Source of the DNA: Sipunculus nudus
Lineage: Eukaryota; Annelida; Sipuncula; Golfingiida; Sipunculidae
Assembly (NCBI GenBank): GCA_026874595.1
Contig: CM049306.1
Location: 65,850,019 to 65,914,018, forward strand
Length of the DNA stretch: 64,000 nucleotides
Direction: 5' to 3'
The notes under the pieces were generated by a model. That model was not told the DNA's origin. It did not search any database and saw nothing but the letters and a program-made list of their open reading frames with translations. The position numbers were made by a program, and so were the translations under genes. Shown here in pieces: positions 1 through 12,659 of the stretch; within the stretch, counting starts at the first letter, position 1, and each line of letters starts with the position of its first letter.

Positions 1-280
1 CTATAGGGCATGTCACCGTGAAATCGCGAAATCTCATTCGACGAGAAACGGTGCGAGATTTTGCAAGATTTTTGGTTGGATCACCGAGAACTCACCAAGG
101 GCTACAAGATGCAAAAATTTTGACCTCTCTAGCATAAAAACTGACAGAGTTAGAAGCTGAAAACTGCATATTTTCAAAATTCAAAGGTTTTACCCCAAAA
201 ATAGAGAAATCTGGCAATAGCGCACTTTGGCACCTATGCGCAAAAATAAGCCCATGGACCCTAGTTTAAGGTGCTGTTAT

Positions 281-443
281 GGAAATGGCCCAATGTTTAA
301 TAGTTCTGGAGGTATAGCACCAAAACAAATTTTCATGTTTTTTCATCTGCAACGCCCCCTGGCGGCCATTTCCAAAATCTGAAAAACCCGTTTCGAGATA
401 TTCTTATGTTACATAAAATATCTCAGAATCAGTAAAATTACTG
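281..443 (+). repeat. Monomer sub-repeat alpha (first copy shown; recurs in every monomer)
   Basis: This stretch aligns collinearly, with many differences, to 1,108-1,264. Shared landmarks in order are a TAGTTCTGGAGGTAT/TAGTTTTGGAGATAT block, the CGCCCCCT core, TTTCCAAAA(A/T)CTGAA, TTTCGAGATATT, and an ATCAG..TT block. The offset is about 818 bp. The monomer therefore contains an old internal duplication that predates array growth. Confidence 0.6.
353..365 (-). promoter_or_regulatory. CTCF-like core, site 1 of the monomer (representative)
   Basis: On the minus strand the site reads GGCCGCCAGGGGGCGTT, close to the bilaterian CTCF consensus (CCASYAGRGGGCGC type). It recurs once per monomer, about 24 times. 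The match is seen in sequence; binding is not shown, and the organism's CTCF is not in this window. Confidence 0.4.
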
Positions 444-631
444 CAAATTTGAAAAATATCACGAAATTCCATGATTTCTCCCCAAAATTGCGTAACCATG
501 GTAACAGCGAAATGAGGCAATTTTGCAGTGTTGGAAGTGGCCATGCAGTGGCAAATAAAACGGGCTACAGATTAGGTGCCTACGGCTATTTTTGACGAAG
601 GTATGAAGAAAAAACCGTTTTTGAGCTTTTT

Positions 632-781
632 GGTGACCCTGACCTTGACCCTTGACCGATCATGACCAAAAACAATAGGCTCCGAGAAGAACCGATTATA
701 CACTCTATCTATAAGTATCAGGACGATTGGTGCAAAATTGTGGCCTGTAGAGCGGGGACATACAGACAAACAAACAAACGG
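632..781 (+). repeat. Monomer tail module: GACCTTGACC ... CAATAGG ... (CAAA)n
   Basis: Ordered landmarks are GTGACC..GACCTTGACC, CCGATCATGACC, AAAACAATAGGCTCCG, CCGATTATACACT, a TAAGT box, GCAAAATTG, CCTGTAG, and then CAGACAAACAAACAAAC. The same ordered blocks occur outside the array at 30,261-30,630 and, inverted, near 41,930-42,060. This is the part of the satellite most clearly shared with dispersed repeats. Confidence 0.75.
640..648 (-). promoter_or_regulatory. TCAAGGTCA nuclear-receptor-type half-site in the monomer tail
   Basis: The minus strand reads TCAAGGTCA, the extended half-site recognised by ERR and NR5A/SF-1 class receptors, inside a run of GGTCA-like half-sites. It recurs in every monomer. 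Function is speculative, because GACCTTGACC is simply the hallmark of this repeat family. Confidence 0.2.
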
Positions 782-795
782 AACTGATCAACATA

Positions 796-822
796 CTTGT
801 CGAAATCTCTGATTCCGGCAAG
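796..822 (+). repeat. Monomer hairpin after the CAAA tract (representative)
   Basis: A 12-nt arm CTTGTCGAAATC faces GATTCCGGCAAG across a 3-nt loop, with two imperfect pairs. It sits just after the (CAAA)n tract and is followed by CAACAAAC, the arrangement expected near the 3' end of a Helentron-associated non-autonomous element. It recurs in every monomer. Confidence 0.6.
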
Positions 823-1107
823 CAACAAACTATAACGCGACAGAAATGGCAAACCGGCCCGCAAAGAGTGCCTGTGGTCACTTATTTTATACGGCGAACA
901 CTATAATTTTTGCAGTCACGGGAAAGCGTGTCTGTCTTTCATACTAAAACGCGTGCATGCATGCGTGATGGCATATGTATTTGTGCATGCGGGTTTTAAT
1001 TTTTACAAAGTTGCTAAAATTTGCGGGGACCGTGTATGATTAAACAAAAGAGGTCATGGGCAGAAAGGCCATGAAACGCCAATTCATATGGTGTACAGTT
1101 TATGTAC

Positions 1108-1264
1108 CTAAAATGTGTAGTTTTGGAGATATGGTTAAACAATGATAGTAGGTACGGGGTTGCAGTGCAGCGCCCCCTAGCGGTAATTTTCCAAAAACTG
1201 AACAATTGCTTTCGAGATATTAGTGTATGACGTAACATGTATCAGTTTCAAAAGGATGCCTGCA
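1108..1264 (+). repeat. Monomer sub-repeat beta (first copy shown)
   Basis: Diverged partner of 281-443, in the same orientation. It carries the second CGCCCCCTAGCGG core and the shared TTTCGAGATATT block at 1,210. The 5A/7A length variant that makes 1,276-bp monomers lies here, directly after GGTAATTTTCC. A TGACGTAA (CRE-like) octamer is at 1,228-1,235; its role, if any, is unknown. Confidence 0.6.
1171..1183 (-). promoter_or_regulatory. CTCF-like core, site 2 of the monomer (representative)
   Basis: On the minus strand this reads ACCGCTAGGGGGCGCTGC, an even closer match to the CTCF core than site 1, in the same orientation. About 23 copies occur. Sites 1 and 2 alternate at about 818 and 456 bp. 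It could instead be merely a conserved piece of the parental transposon. Confidence 0.4.
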
Positions 1265-4200
1265 TATCTGTGGCCTATAGGGCATGTCACCGTGAAATCG
1301 CGAAATCTCATTCGACGAGAAACGGTGCGAGATTTTGCAAGATTTTTGGTTGGATCACCGAGAACTCACCAAGGGCTACAAGATGCAAAAATTTTGACCT
1401 CTCTAGCATAAAAACTGACAGAGTTAGAAGCTGAAAACTGCATATTTTCAAAATTCAAAGGTTTTACCCCAAAAATAGAGAAATCTGGCAATAGCGCACT
1501 TTGGCACCTATGCGCAAAAATAAGCCCATGGACCCTAGTTTAAGGTGCTGTTATGGAAATGGCCCAATGTTTAATAGTTCTGGAGGTATAGCACCAAAAC
1601 AAATTTTCATGTTTTTTCATCTGCAACGCCCCCTGGCGGCCATTTCCAAAATCTGAAAAACCCGTTTCGAGATATTCTTATGTTACATAAAATATCTCAG
1701 AATCAGTAAAATTACTGCAAATTTGAAAAATATCACGAAATTCCATGATTTCTCCCCAAAATTGCGTAACCATGGTAACAGCGAAATGAGGCAATTTTGC
1801 AGTGTTGGAAGTGGCCATGCAGTGGCAAATAAAACGGGCTACAGATTAGGTGCCTACGGCTATTTTTGACGAAGGTATGAAGAAAAAACCGTTTTTGAGC
1901 TTTTTGGTGACCCTGACCTTGACCCTTGACCGATCATGACCAAAAACAATAGGCTCCGAGAAGAACCGATTATACACTCTATCTATAAGTATCAGGACGA
2001 TTGGTGCAAAATTGTGGCCTGTAGAGCGGGGACATACAGACAAACAAACAAACGGAACTGATCAACATACTTGTCGAAATCTCTGATTCCGGCAAGCAAC
2101 AAACTATAACGCGACAGAAATGGCCAACCGGCCCGCAAAGAGTGCCTGTGGTCACTTATTTTATACGGCGAACACTATAATTTTTGCAGTCACGGGAAAG
2201 CGTGTCTGTCTTTCATACTAAAACGCGTGCATGCATGCGTGATGGCATATGTATTTGTGCATGCGGGTTTTAATTTTTACAAAGTTGCTAAAATTTGCGG
2301 GGACCGTGTATGATTAAACAAAAGAGGTCATGGGCAGAAAGGCCATGAAACGCCAATTCATATGGTGTACAGTTTATGTACCTAAAATGTGTAGTTTTGG
2401 AGATATGGTTAAACAATGATAGTAGGTACGGGGTTGCAGTGCAGCGCCCCCTAGCGGTAATTTTCCAAAAACTGAACAATTGCTTTCGAGATATTAGTGT
2501 ATGACGTAACATGTATCAGTTTCAAAAGGATGCCTGCATATCTGTGGCCTATAGGGCATGTCACCGTGAAATCGCGAAATCTCATTCGACGAGAAACGGT
2601 GCGAGATTTTGCAAGATTTTTGGTTGGATCACCGAGAACTCACCAAGGGCTACAAGATGCAAAAATTTTGACCTCTCTAGCATAAAAACTGACAGAGTTA
2701 GAAGCTGAAAACTGCATATTTTCAAAATTCAAAGGTTTTACCCCAAAAATAGAGAAATCTGGCAATAGCGCACTTTGGCACCTATGCGCAAAAATAAGCC
2801 CATGGACCCTAGTTTAAGGTGCTGTTATGGAAATGGCCCAATGTTTAATAGTTCTGGAGGTATAGCACCAAAACAAATTTTCATGTTTTTTCATCTGCAA
2901 CGCCCCCTGGCGGCCATTTCCAAAATCTGAAAAACCCGTTTCGAGATATTCTTATGTTACATAAAATATCTCAGAATCAGTAAAATTACTGCAAATTTGA
3001 AAAATATCACGAAATTCCATGATTTCTCCCCAAAATTGCGTAACCATGGTAACAGCGAAATGAGGCAATTTTGCAGTGTTGGAAGTGGCCATGCAGTGGC
3101 AAATAAAACGGGCTACAGATTAGGTGCCTACGGCTATTTTTGACGAAGGTATGAAGAAAAAACCGTTTTTGAGCTTTTTGGTGACCCTGACCTTGACCCT
3201 TGACCGATCATGACCAAAAACAATAGGCTCCGAGAAGAACCGATTATACACTCTATCTATAAGTATCAGGACGATTGGTGCAAAATTGTGGCCTGTAGAG
3301 CGGGGACATACAGACAAACAAACAAACGGAACTGATCAACATACTTGTCGAAATCTCTGATTCCGGCAAGCAACAAACTATAACGCGACAGAAATGGCAA
3401 ACCTGCCCGCAAAGAGTGCCTGTGGTCACTTATTTTATACGGCGAACACTATAATTTTTGCAGTCACGGGAAAGCGTGTCTGTCTTTCATACTAAAACGC
3501 GTGCATGCATGCGTGATGGCATATGTATTTGTGCATGCGGGTTTTAATTTTTACAAAGTTGCTAAAATTTGCGGGGACCGTGTATGATTAAACAAAAGAG
3601 GTCATGGGCAGAAAGGCCATGAAACGCCAATTCATATGGTGTACAGTTTATGTACCTAAAATGTGTAGTTTTGGAGATATGGTTAAACAATGATAGTAGG
3701 TACGGGGTTGCAGTGCAGCGCCCCCTAGCGGTAATTTTCCAAAAACTGAACAATTGCTTTCGAGATATTAGTGTATGACGTAACATGTATCAGTTTCAAA
3801 AGGATGCCTGCATATCTGTGGCCTATAGGGCATGTCACCGTGAAATCGCGAAATCTCATTCGACGAGAAACGGTGCGAGATTTTGCAAGATTTTTGGTTG
3901 GATCACCGAGAACTCACCAAGGGCTACAAGATGCAAAAATTTTGACCTCTCTAGCATAAAAACTGACAGAGTTAGAAGCTGAAAACTGCATATTTTCAAA
4001 ATTCAAAGGTTTTACCCCAAAAATAGAGAAATCTGGCAATAGCGCACTTTGGCACCTATGCGCAAAAATAAGCCCATGGACCCTAGTTTAAGGTGCTGTT
4101 ATGGAAATGGCCCAATGTTTAATAGTTCTGGAGGTATAGCACCAAAACAAATTTTCATGTTTTTTCATCTGCAACGCCCCCTGGCGGCCATTTCCAAAAT

Positions 4201-7200
4201 CTGAAAAACCCGTTTCGAGATATTCTTATGTTACATAAAATATCTCAGAATCAGTAAAATTACTGCAAATTTGAAAAATATCACGAAATTCCATGATTTC
4301 TCCCCAAAATTGCGTAACCATGGTAACAGCGAAATGAGGCAATTTTGCAGTGTTGGAAGTGGCCATGCAGTGGCAAATAAAACGGGCTACAGATTAGGTG
4401 CCTACGGCTATTTTTGACGAAGGTATGAAGAAAAAACCGTTTTTGAGCTTTTTGGTGACCCTGACCTTGACCCTTGACCGATCATGACCAAAAACAATAG
4501 GCTCCGAGAAGAACCGATTATACACTCTATCTATAAGTATCAGGACGATTGGTGCAAAATTGTGGCCTGTAGAGCGGGGACATACAGACAAACAAACAAA
4601 CGGAACTGATCAACATACTTGTCGAAATCTCTGATTCCGGCAAGCAACAAACTATAACGCGACAGAAATGGCAAACCGGCCCGCAAAGAGTGCCTGTGGT
4701 CACTTATTTTATACGGCGAACACTATAATTTTTGCAGTCACGGGAAAGCGTGTCTGTCTTTCATACTAAAACGCGTGCATGCATGCGTGATGGCATATGT
4801 ATTTGTGCATGCGGGTTTTAATTTTTACAAAGTTGCTAAAATTTGCGGGGACCGTGTATGATTAAACAAAAGAGGTCATGGGCAGAAAGGCCATGAAACG
4901 CCAATTCATATGGTGTACAGTTTATGTACCTAAAATGTGTAGTTTTGGAGATATGGTTAAACAATGATAGTAGGTACGGGGTTGCAGTGCAGCGCCCCCT
5001 AGCGGTAATTTTCCAAAAACTGAACAATTGCTTTCGAGATATTAGTGTATGACGTAACATGTATCAGTTTCAAAAGGATGCCTGCATATCTGTGGCCTAT
5101 AGGGCATGTCACCGTGAAATCGCGAAATCTCATTCGACGAGAAACGGTGCGAGATTTTGCAAGATTTTTGGTTGGATCACCGAGAACTCACCAAGGGCTA
5201 CAAGATGCAAAAATTTTGACCTCTCTAGCATAAAAACTGACAGAGTTAGAAGCTGAAAACTGCATATTTTCAAAATTCAAAGGTTTTACCCCAAAAATAG
5301 AGAAATCTGGCAATAGCGCACTTTGGCACCTATGCGCAAAAATAAGCCCATGGACCCTAGTTTAAGGTGCTGTTATGGAAATGGCCCAATGTTTAATAGT
5401 TCTGGAGGTATAGCACCAAAACAAATTTTCATGTTTTTTCATCTGCAACGCCCCCTGGCGGCCATTTCCAAAATCTGAAAAACCCGTTTCGAGATATTCT
5501 TATGTTACATAAAATATCTCAGAATCAGTAAAATTACTGCAAATTTGAAAAATATCACGAAATTCCATGATTTCTCCCCAAAATTGCGTAACCATGGTAA
5601 CAGCGAAATGAGGCAATTTTGCAGTGTTGGAAGTGGCCATGCAGTGGCAAATAAAACGGGCTACAGATTAGGTGCCTACGGCTATTTTTGACGAAGGTAT
5701 GAAGAAAAAACCGTTTTTGAGCTTTTTGGTGACCCTGACCTTGACCCTTGACCGATCATGACCAAAAACAATAGGCTCCGAGAAGAACCGATTATACACT
5801 CTATCTATAAGTATCAGGACGATTGGTGCAAAATTGTGGCCTGTAGAGCGGGGACATACAGACAAACAAACAAACGGAACTGATCAACATACTTGTCGAA
5901 ATCTCTGATTCCGGCAAGCAACAAACTATAACGCGACAGAAATGGCAAACCGGCCCGCAAAGAGTGCCTGTGGTCACTTATTTTATACGGCGAACACTAT
6001 AATTTTTGCAGTCACGGGAAAGCGTGTCTGTCTTTCATACTAAAACGCGTGCATGCATGCGTGATGGCATATGTATTTGTGCATGCGGGTTTTAATTTTT
6101 ACAAAGTTGCTAAAATTTGCGGGGACCGTGTATGATTAAACAAAAGAGGTCATGGGCAGAAAGGCCATGAAACGCCAATTCATATGGTGTACAGTTAATG
6201 TACCTAAAATGTGTAGTTTTGGAGATATGGTTAAACAATGATAGTAGGTACGGGGTTGCAGTGCAGCGCCCCCTAGCGGTAATTTTCCAAAAACTGAACA
6301 ATTGCTTTCGAGATATTAGTGTATGACGTAACATGTATCAGTTTCAAAAGGATGCCTGCATATCTGTGGCCTATAGGGCATGTCACCGTGAAATCGCGAA
6401 ATCTCATTCGACGAGAAACGGTGCGAGATTTTGCAAGATTTTTGGTTGGATCACCGAGAACTCACCAAGGGCTACAAGATGCAAAAATTTTGACCTCTCT
6501 AGCATAAAAACTGACAGAGTTAGAAGCTGAAAACTGCATATTTTCAAAATTCAAAGGTTTTACCCCAAAAATAGAGAAATCTGGCAATAGCGCACTTTGG
6601 CACCTATGCGCAAAAATAAGCCCATGGACCCTAGTTTAAGGTGCTGTTATGGAAATGGCCCAATGTTTAATAGTTCTGGAGGTATAGCACCAAAACAAAT
6701 TTTCATGTTTTTTCATCTGCAACGCCCCCTGGCGGCCATTTCCAAAATCTGAAAAACCCGTTTCGAGATATTCTTATGTTACATAAAATATCTCAGAATC
6801 AGTAAAATTACTGCAAATTTGAAAAATATCACGAAATTCCATGATTTCTCCCCAAAATTGCGTAACCATGGTAACAGCGAAATGAGGCAATTTTGCAGTG
6901 TTGGAAGTGGCCATGCAGTGGCAAATAAAACGGGCTACAGATTAGGTGCCTACGGCTATTTTTGACGAAGGTATGAAGAAAAAACCGTTTTTGAGCTTTT
7001 TGGTGACCCTGACCTTGACCCTTGACCGATCATGACCAAAAACAATAGGCTCCGAGAAGAACCGATTATACACTCTATCTATAAGTATCAGGACGATTGG
7101 TGCAAAATTGTGGCCTGTAGAGCGGGGACATACAGACAAACAAACAAACGGAACTGATCAACATACTTGTCGAAATCTCTGATTCCGGCAAGCAACAAAC

Positions 7201-10200
7201 TATAACGCGACAGAAATGGCAAACCGGCCCGCAAAGAGTGCCTGTGGTCACTTATTTTATACGGCGAACACTATAATTTTTGCAGTCACGGGAAAGCGTG
7301 TCTGTCTTTCATACTAAAACGCGTGCATGCATGCGTGATGGCATATGTATTTGTGCATGCGGGTTTTAATTTTTACAAAGTTGCTAAAATTTGCGGGGAC
7401 CGTGTATGATTAAACAAAAGAGGTCATGGGCAGAAAGGCCATGAAACGCCAATTCATATGGTGTACAGTTTATGTACCTAAAATGTGTAGTTTTGGAGAT
7501 ATGGTTAAACAATGATAGTAGGTACGGGGTTGCAGTGCAGCGCCCCCTAGCGGTAATTTTCCAAAAACTGAACAATTGCTTTCGAGATATTAGTGTATGA
7601 CGTAACATGTATCAGTTTCAAAAGGATGCCTGCATATCTGTGGCCTATAGGGCATGTCACCGTGAAATCGCGAAATCTCATTCGACGAGAAACGGTGCGA
7701 GATTTTGCAAGATTTTTGGTTGGATCACCGAGAACTCACCAAGGGCTACAAGATGCAAAAATTTTGACCTCTCTAGCATAAAAACTGACAGAGTTAGAAG
7801 CTGAAAACTGCATATTTTCAAAATTCAAAGGTTTTACCCCAAAAATAGAGAAATCTGGCAATAGCGCACTTTGGCACCTATGCGCAAAAATAAGCCCATG
7901 GACCCTAGTTTAAGGTGCTGTTATGGAAATGGCCCAATGTTTAATAGTTCTGGAGGTATAGCACCAAAACAAATTTTCATGTTTTTTCATCTGCAACGCC
8001 CCCTGGCGGCCATTTCCAAAATCTGAAAAACCCGTTTCGAGATATTCTTATGTTACATAAAATATCTCAGAATCAGTAAAATTACTGCAAATTTGAAAAA
8101 TATCACGAAATTCCATGATTTCTCCCCAAAATTGCGTAACCATGGTAACAGCGAAATGAGGCAATTTTGCAGTGTTGGAAGTGGCCATGCAGTGGCAAAT
8201 AAAACGGGCTACAGATTAGGTGCCTACGGCTATTTTTGACGAAGGTATGAAGAAAAAACCGTTTTTGAGCTTTTTGGTGACCCTGACCTTGACCCTTGAC
8301 CGATCATGACCAAAAACAATAGGCTCCGAGAAGAACCGATTATACACTCTATCTATAAGTATCAGGACGATTGGTGCAAAATTGTGGCCTGTAGAGCGGG
8401 GACATACAGACAAACAAACAAACGGAACTGATCAACATACTTGTCGAAATCTCTGATTCCGGCAAGCAACAAACTATAACGCGACAGAAATGGCAAACCG
8501 GCCCGCAAAGAGTGCCTGTGGTCACTTATTTTATACGGCGAACACTATAATTTTTGCAGTCACGGGAAAGCGTGTCTGTCTTTCATACTAAAACGCGTGC
8601 ATGCATGCGTGATGGCATATGTATTTGTGCATGCGGGTTTTAATTTTTACAAAGTTGCTAAAATTTGCGGGGACCGTGTATGATTAAACAAAAGAGGTCA
8701 TGGGCAGAAAGGCCATGAAACGCCAATTCATATGGTGTACAGTTTATGTACCTAAAATGTGTAGTTTTGGAGATATGGTTAAACAATGATAGTAGGTACG
8801 GGGTTGCAGTGCAGCGCCCCCTAGCGGTAATTTTCCAAAAAAACTGAACAATTGCTTTCGAGATATTAGTGTATGACGTAACATGTATCAGTTTCAAAAG
8901 GATGCCTGCATATCTGTGGCCTATAGGGCATGTCACCGTGAAATCGCGAAATCTCATTCGACGAGAAACGGTGCGAGATTTTGCAAGATTTTTGGTTGGA
9001 TCACCGAGAACTCACCAAGGGCTACAAGATGCGAAAATTTTGACCTCTCTAGCATAAAAACTGACAGAGTAAGAAGCTGAAAACTGCATATTTTCAAAAT
9101 TCAAAGGTTTTACCCCAAAAATAGAGAAATCTGGCAATAGCGCACTTTGGCACCTATGCGCAAAAATAAGCCCATGGACCCTAGTTTAAGGTGCTGTTAT
9201 GGAAATGGCCCAATGTTTAATAGTTCTGGAGTTATAGCACCAAAACAAATTTTCATGTTTTTTCATCTGCAACGCCCCCTGGCGGCCATTTCCAAAATCT
9301 GAAAAACCCGTTTCGAGATATTCTTATGTTACATAAAATATCTCAGAATCAGTAAAATTACTGCAAATTTGAAAAATATCACGAAATTCCATGATTTCTC
9401 CCCAAAATTGCGTAACCATGGTAACAGCGAAATGAGGCAATTTTGCAGTGTTGGAAGTGGCCATGCAGTGGCAAATAAAACGGGCTACAGATTAGGTGCC
9501 TACGGCTATTTTTGACGAAGGTATGAAGAAAAAACCGTTTTTGAGCTTTTTGGTGACCCTGACCTTGACCCTTGACCGATCATGACCAAAAACAATAGGC
9601 TCCGAGAAGAACCGATTATACACTCTATCTATAAGTATCAGGACGATTGGTGCAAAATTGTGGCCTGTAGAGCGGGGACATACAGACAAACAAACAAACG
9701 GAACTGATCAACATACTTGTCGAAATCTCTGATTCCGGCAAGCAACAAACTATAACGCGACAGAAATGGCAAACCGGCCCGCAAAGAGTGCCTGTGGTCA
9801 CTTATTTTATACGGCGAACACTATAATTTTTGCAGTCACGGGAAAGCGTGTCTGTCTTTCATACTAAAACGCGTGCATGCATGCGTGATGGCATATGTAT
9901 TTGTGCATGCGGGTTTTAATTTTTACAAAGTTGCTAAAATTTGCGGGGACCGTGTATGATTAAACAAAAGAGGTCATGGGCAGAAAGGCCATGAAACGCC
10001 AATTCATATGGTGTACAGTTTATGTACCTAAAATGTGTAGTTTTGGAGATATGGTTAAACAATGATAGTAGGTACGGGGTTGCAGTGCAGCGCCCCCTAG
10101 CGGTAATTTTCCAAAAACTGAACAATTGCTTTCGAGATATTAGTGTATGACGTAACATGTATCAGTTTCAAAAGGATGCCTGCATATCTGTGGCCTATAG

Positions 10201-12659
10201 GGCATGTCACCGTGAAATCGCGAAATCTCATTCGACGAGAAACGGTGCGAGATTTTGCAAGATTTTTGGTTGGATCACCGAGAACTCACCAAGGGCTACA
10301 AGATGCAAAAATTTTGACCTCTCTAGCATAAAAACTGACAGAGTTAGAAGCTGAAAACTGCATATTTTCAAAATTCAAAGGTTTTACCCCAAAAATAGAG
10401 AAATCTGGCAATAGCGCACTTTGGCACCTATGCGCAAAAATAAGCCCATGGACCCTAGTTTAAGGTGCTGTTATGGAAATGGCCCAATGTTTAATAGTTC
10501 TGGAGGTATAGCACCAAAACAAATTTTCATGTTTTTTCATCTGCAACGCCCCCTGGCGGCCATTTCCAAAATCTGAAAAACCCGTTTCGAGATATTCTTA
10601 TGTTACATAAAATATCTCAGAATCAGTAAAATTACTGCAAATTTGAAAAATATCACGAAATTCCATGATTTCTCCCCAAAATTGCGTAACCATGGTAACA
10701 GCGAAATGAGGCAATTTTGCAGTGTTGGAAGTGGCCATGCAGTGGCAAATAAAACGGGCTACAGATTAGGTGCCTACGGCTATTTTTGACGAAGGTATGA
10801 AGAAAAAACCGTTTTTGAGCTTTTTGGTGACCCTGACCTTGACCCTTGACCGATCATGACCAAAAACAATAGGCTCCGAGAAGAACCGATTATACACTCT
10901 ATCTATAAGTATCAGGACGATTGGTGCAAAATTGTGGCCTGTAGAGCGGGGACATACAGACAAACAAACAAACGGAACTGATCAACATACTTGTCGAAAT
11001 CTCTGATTCCGGCAAGCAACAAACTATAACGCGACAGAAATGGCAAACCTGCCCGCAAAGAGTGCCTGTGGTCACTTATTTTATACGGCGAACACTATAA
11101 TTTTTGCAGTCACGGGAAAGCGTGTCTGTCTTTCATACTAAAACGCGTGCATGCATGCGTGATGGCATATGTATTTGTGCATGCGGGTTTTAATTTTTAC
11201 AAAGTTGCTAAAATTTGCGGGGACCGTGTATGATTAAACAAAAGAGGTCATGGGCAGAAAGGCCATGAAACGCCAATTCATATGGTGTACAGTTTATGTA
11301 CCTAAAATGTGTAGTTTTGGAGATATGGTTAAACAATGATAGTAGGTACGGGGTTGCAGTGCAGCGCCCCCTAGCGGTAATTTTCCAAAAACTGAACAAT
11401 TGCTTTCGAGATATTAGTGTATGACGTAACATGTATCAGTTTCAAAAGGATGCCTGCATATCTGTGGCCTATAGGGCATGTCACCGTGAAATCGCGAAAT
11501 CTCATTCGACGAGAAACGGTGCGAGATTTTGCAAGATTTTTGGTTGGATCACCGAGAACTCACCAAGGGCTACAAGATGCAAAAATTTTGACCTCTCTAG
11601 CATAAAAACTGACAGAGTTAGAAGCTGAAAACTGCATATTTTCAAAATTCAAAGGTTTTACCCCAAAAATAGAGAAATCTGGCAATAGCGCACTTTGGCA
11701 CCTATTCGCAAAAATAAGCCCATGGACCCTAGTTTAAGGTGCTGTTATGGAAATGGCCCAATGTTTAATAGTTCTGGAGGTATAGCACCAAAACAAATTT
11801 TCATGTTTTTTCATCTGCAACGCCCCCTGGCGGCCATTTCCAAAATCTGAAAAACACGTTTCGAGATATTCTTATGTTACATAAAATATCTCAGAATCAG
11901 TAAAATTACTGCAAATTTGAAAAATATCACGAAATTCCATGATTTCTCCCCAAAATTGCGTAACCATGGTAACAGCGAAATGAGGCAATTTTGCAGTGTT
12001 GGAAGTGGCCATGCAGTGGCAAATAAAACGGGCTACAGATTAGGTGCCTACGGCTATTTTTGACGAAGGTATGAAGAAAAAACCGTTTTTGAGCTTTTTG
12101 GTGACCCTGACCTTGACCCTTGACCGATCATGACCAAAAACAATAGGCTCCGAGAAGAACCGATTATACACTCTATCTATAAGTATCAGGACGATTGGTG
12201 CAAAATTGTGGCCTGTAGAGCGGGGACATACAGACAAACAAACAAACGGAACTGATCAACATACTTGTCGAAATCTCTGATTCCGGCAAGCAACAAACTA
12301 TAACGCGACAGAAATGGCAAACCGGCCCGCAAAGAGTGCCTGTGGTCACTTATTTTATACGGCGAACACTATAATTTTTGCAGTCACGGGAAAGCGTGTC
12401 TGTCTTTCATACTAAAACGCGTGCATGCATGCGTGATGGCATATGTATTTGTGCATGCGGGTTTTAATTTTTACAAAGTTGCTAAAATTTGCGGGGACCG
12501 TGTATGATTAAACAAAAGAGGTCATGGGCAGAAAGGCCATGAAACGCCAATTCATATGGTGTACAGTTTATGTACCTAAAATGTGTAGTTTTGGAGATAT
12601 GGTTAAACAATGATAGTAGGTACGGGGTTGCAGTGCAGCGCCCCCTAGCGGTAATTTTC

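Larger units (their letters stand above)
1..8048 (+). repeat. Left copy of a 16,572-bp-offset duplication inside the array
   Basis: This segment shares private monomer variants with 16,573-24,620 at a constant offset of 16,572 bp: GGCCAACCGG (about 2,124 and 18,696), AACCTGCCC (3,401 and 19,973) and ACAGTTAATG (about 6,192 and 22,764). I saw no difference between the two up to about 8,048, where the right copy acquires its own variants. It may extend left of the window. Confidence 0.75.
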
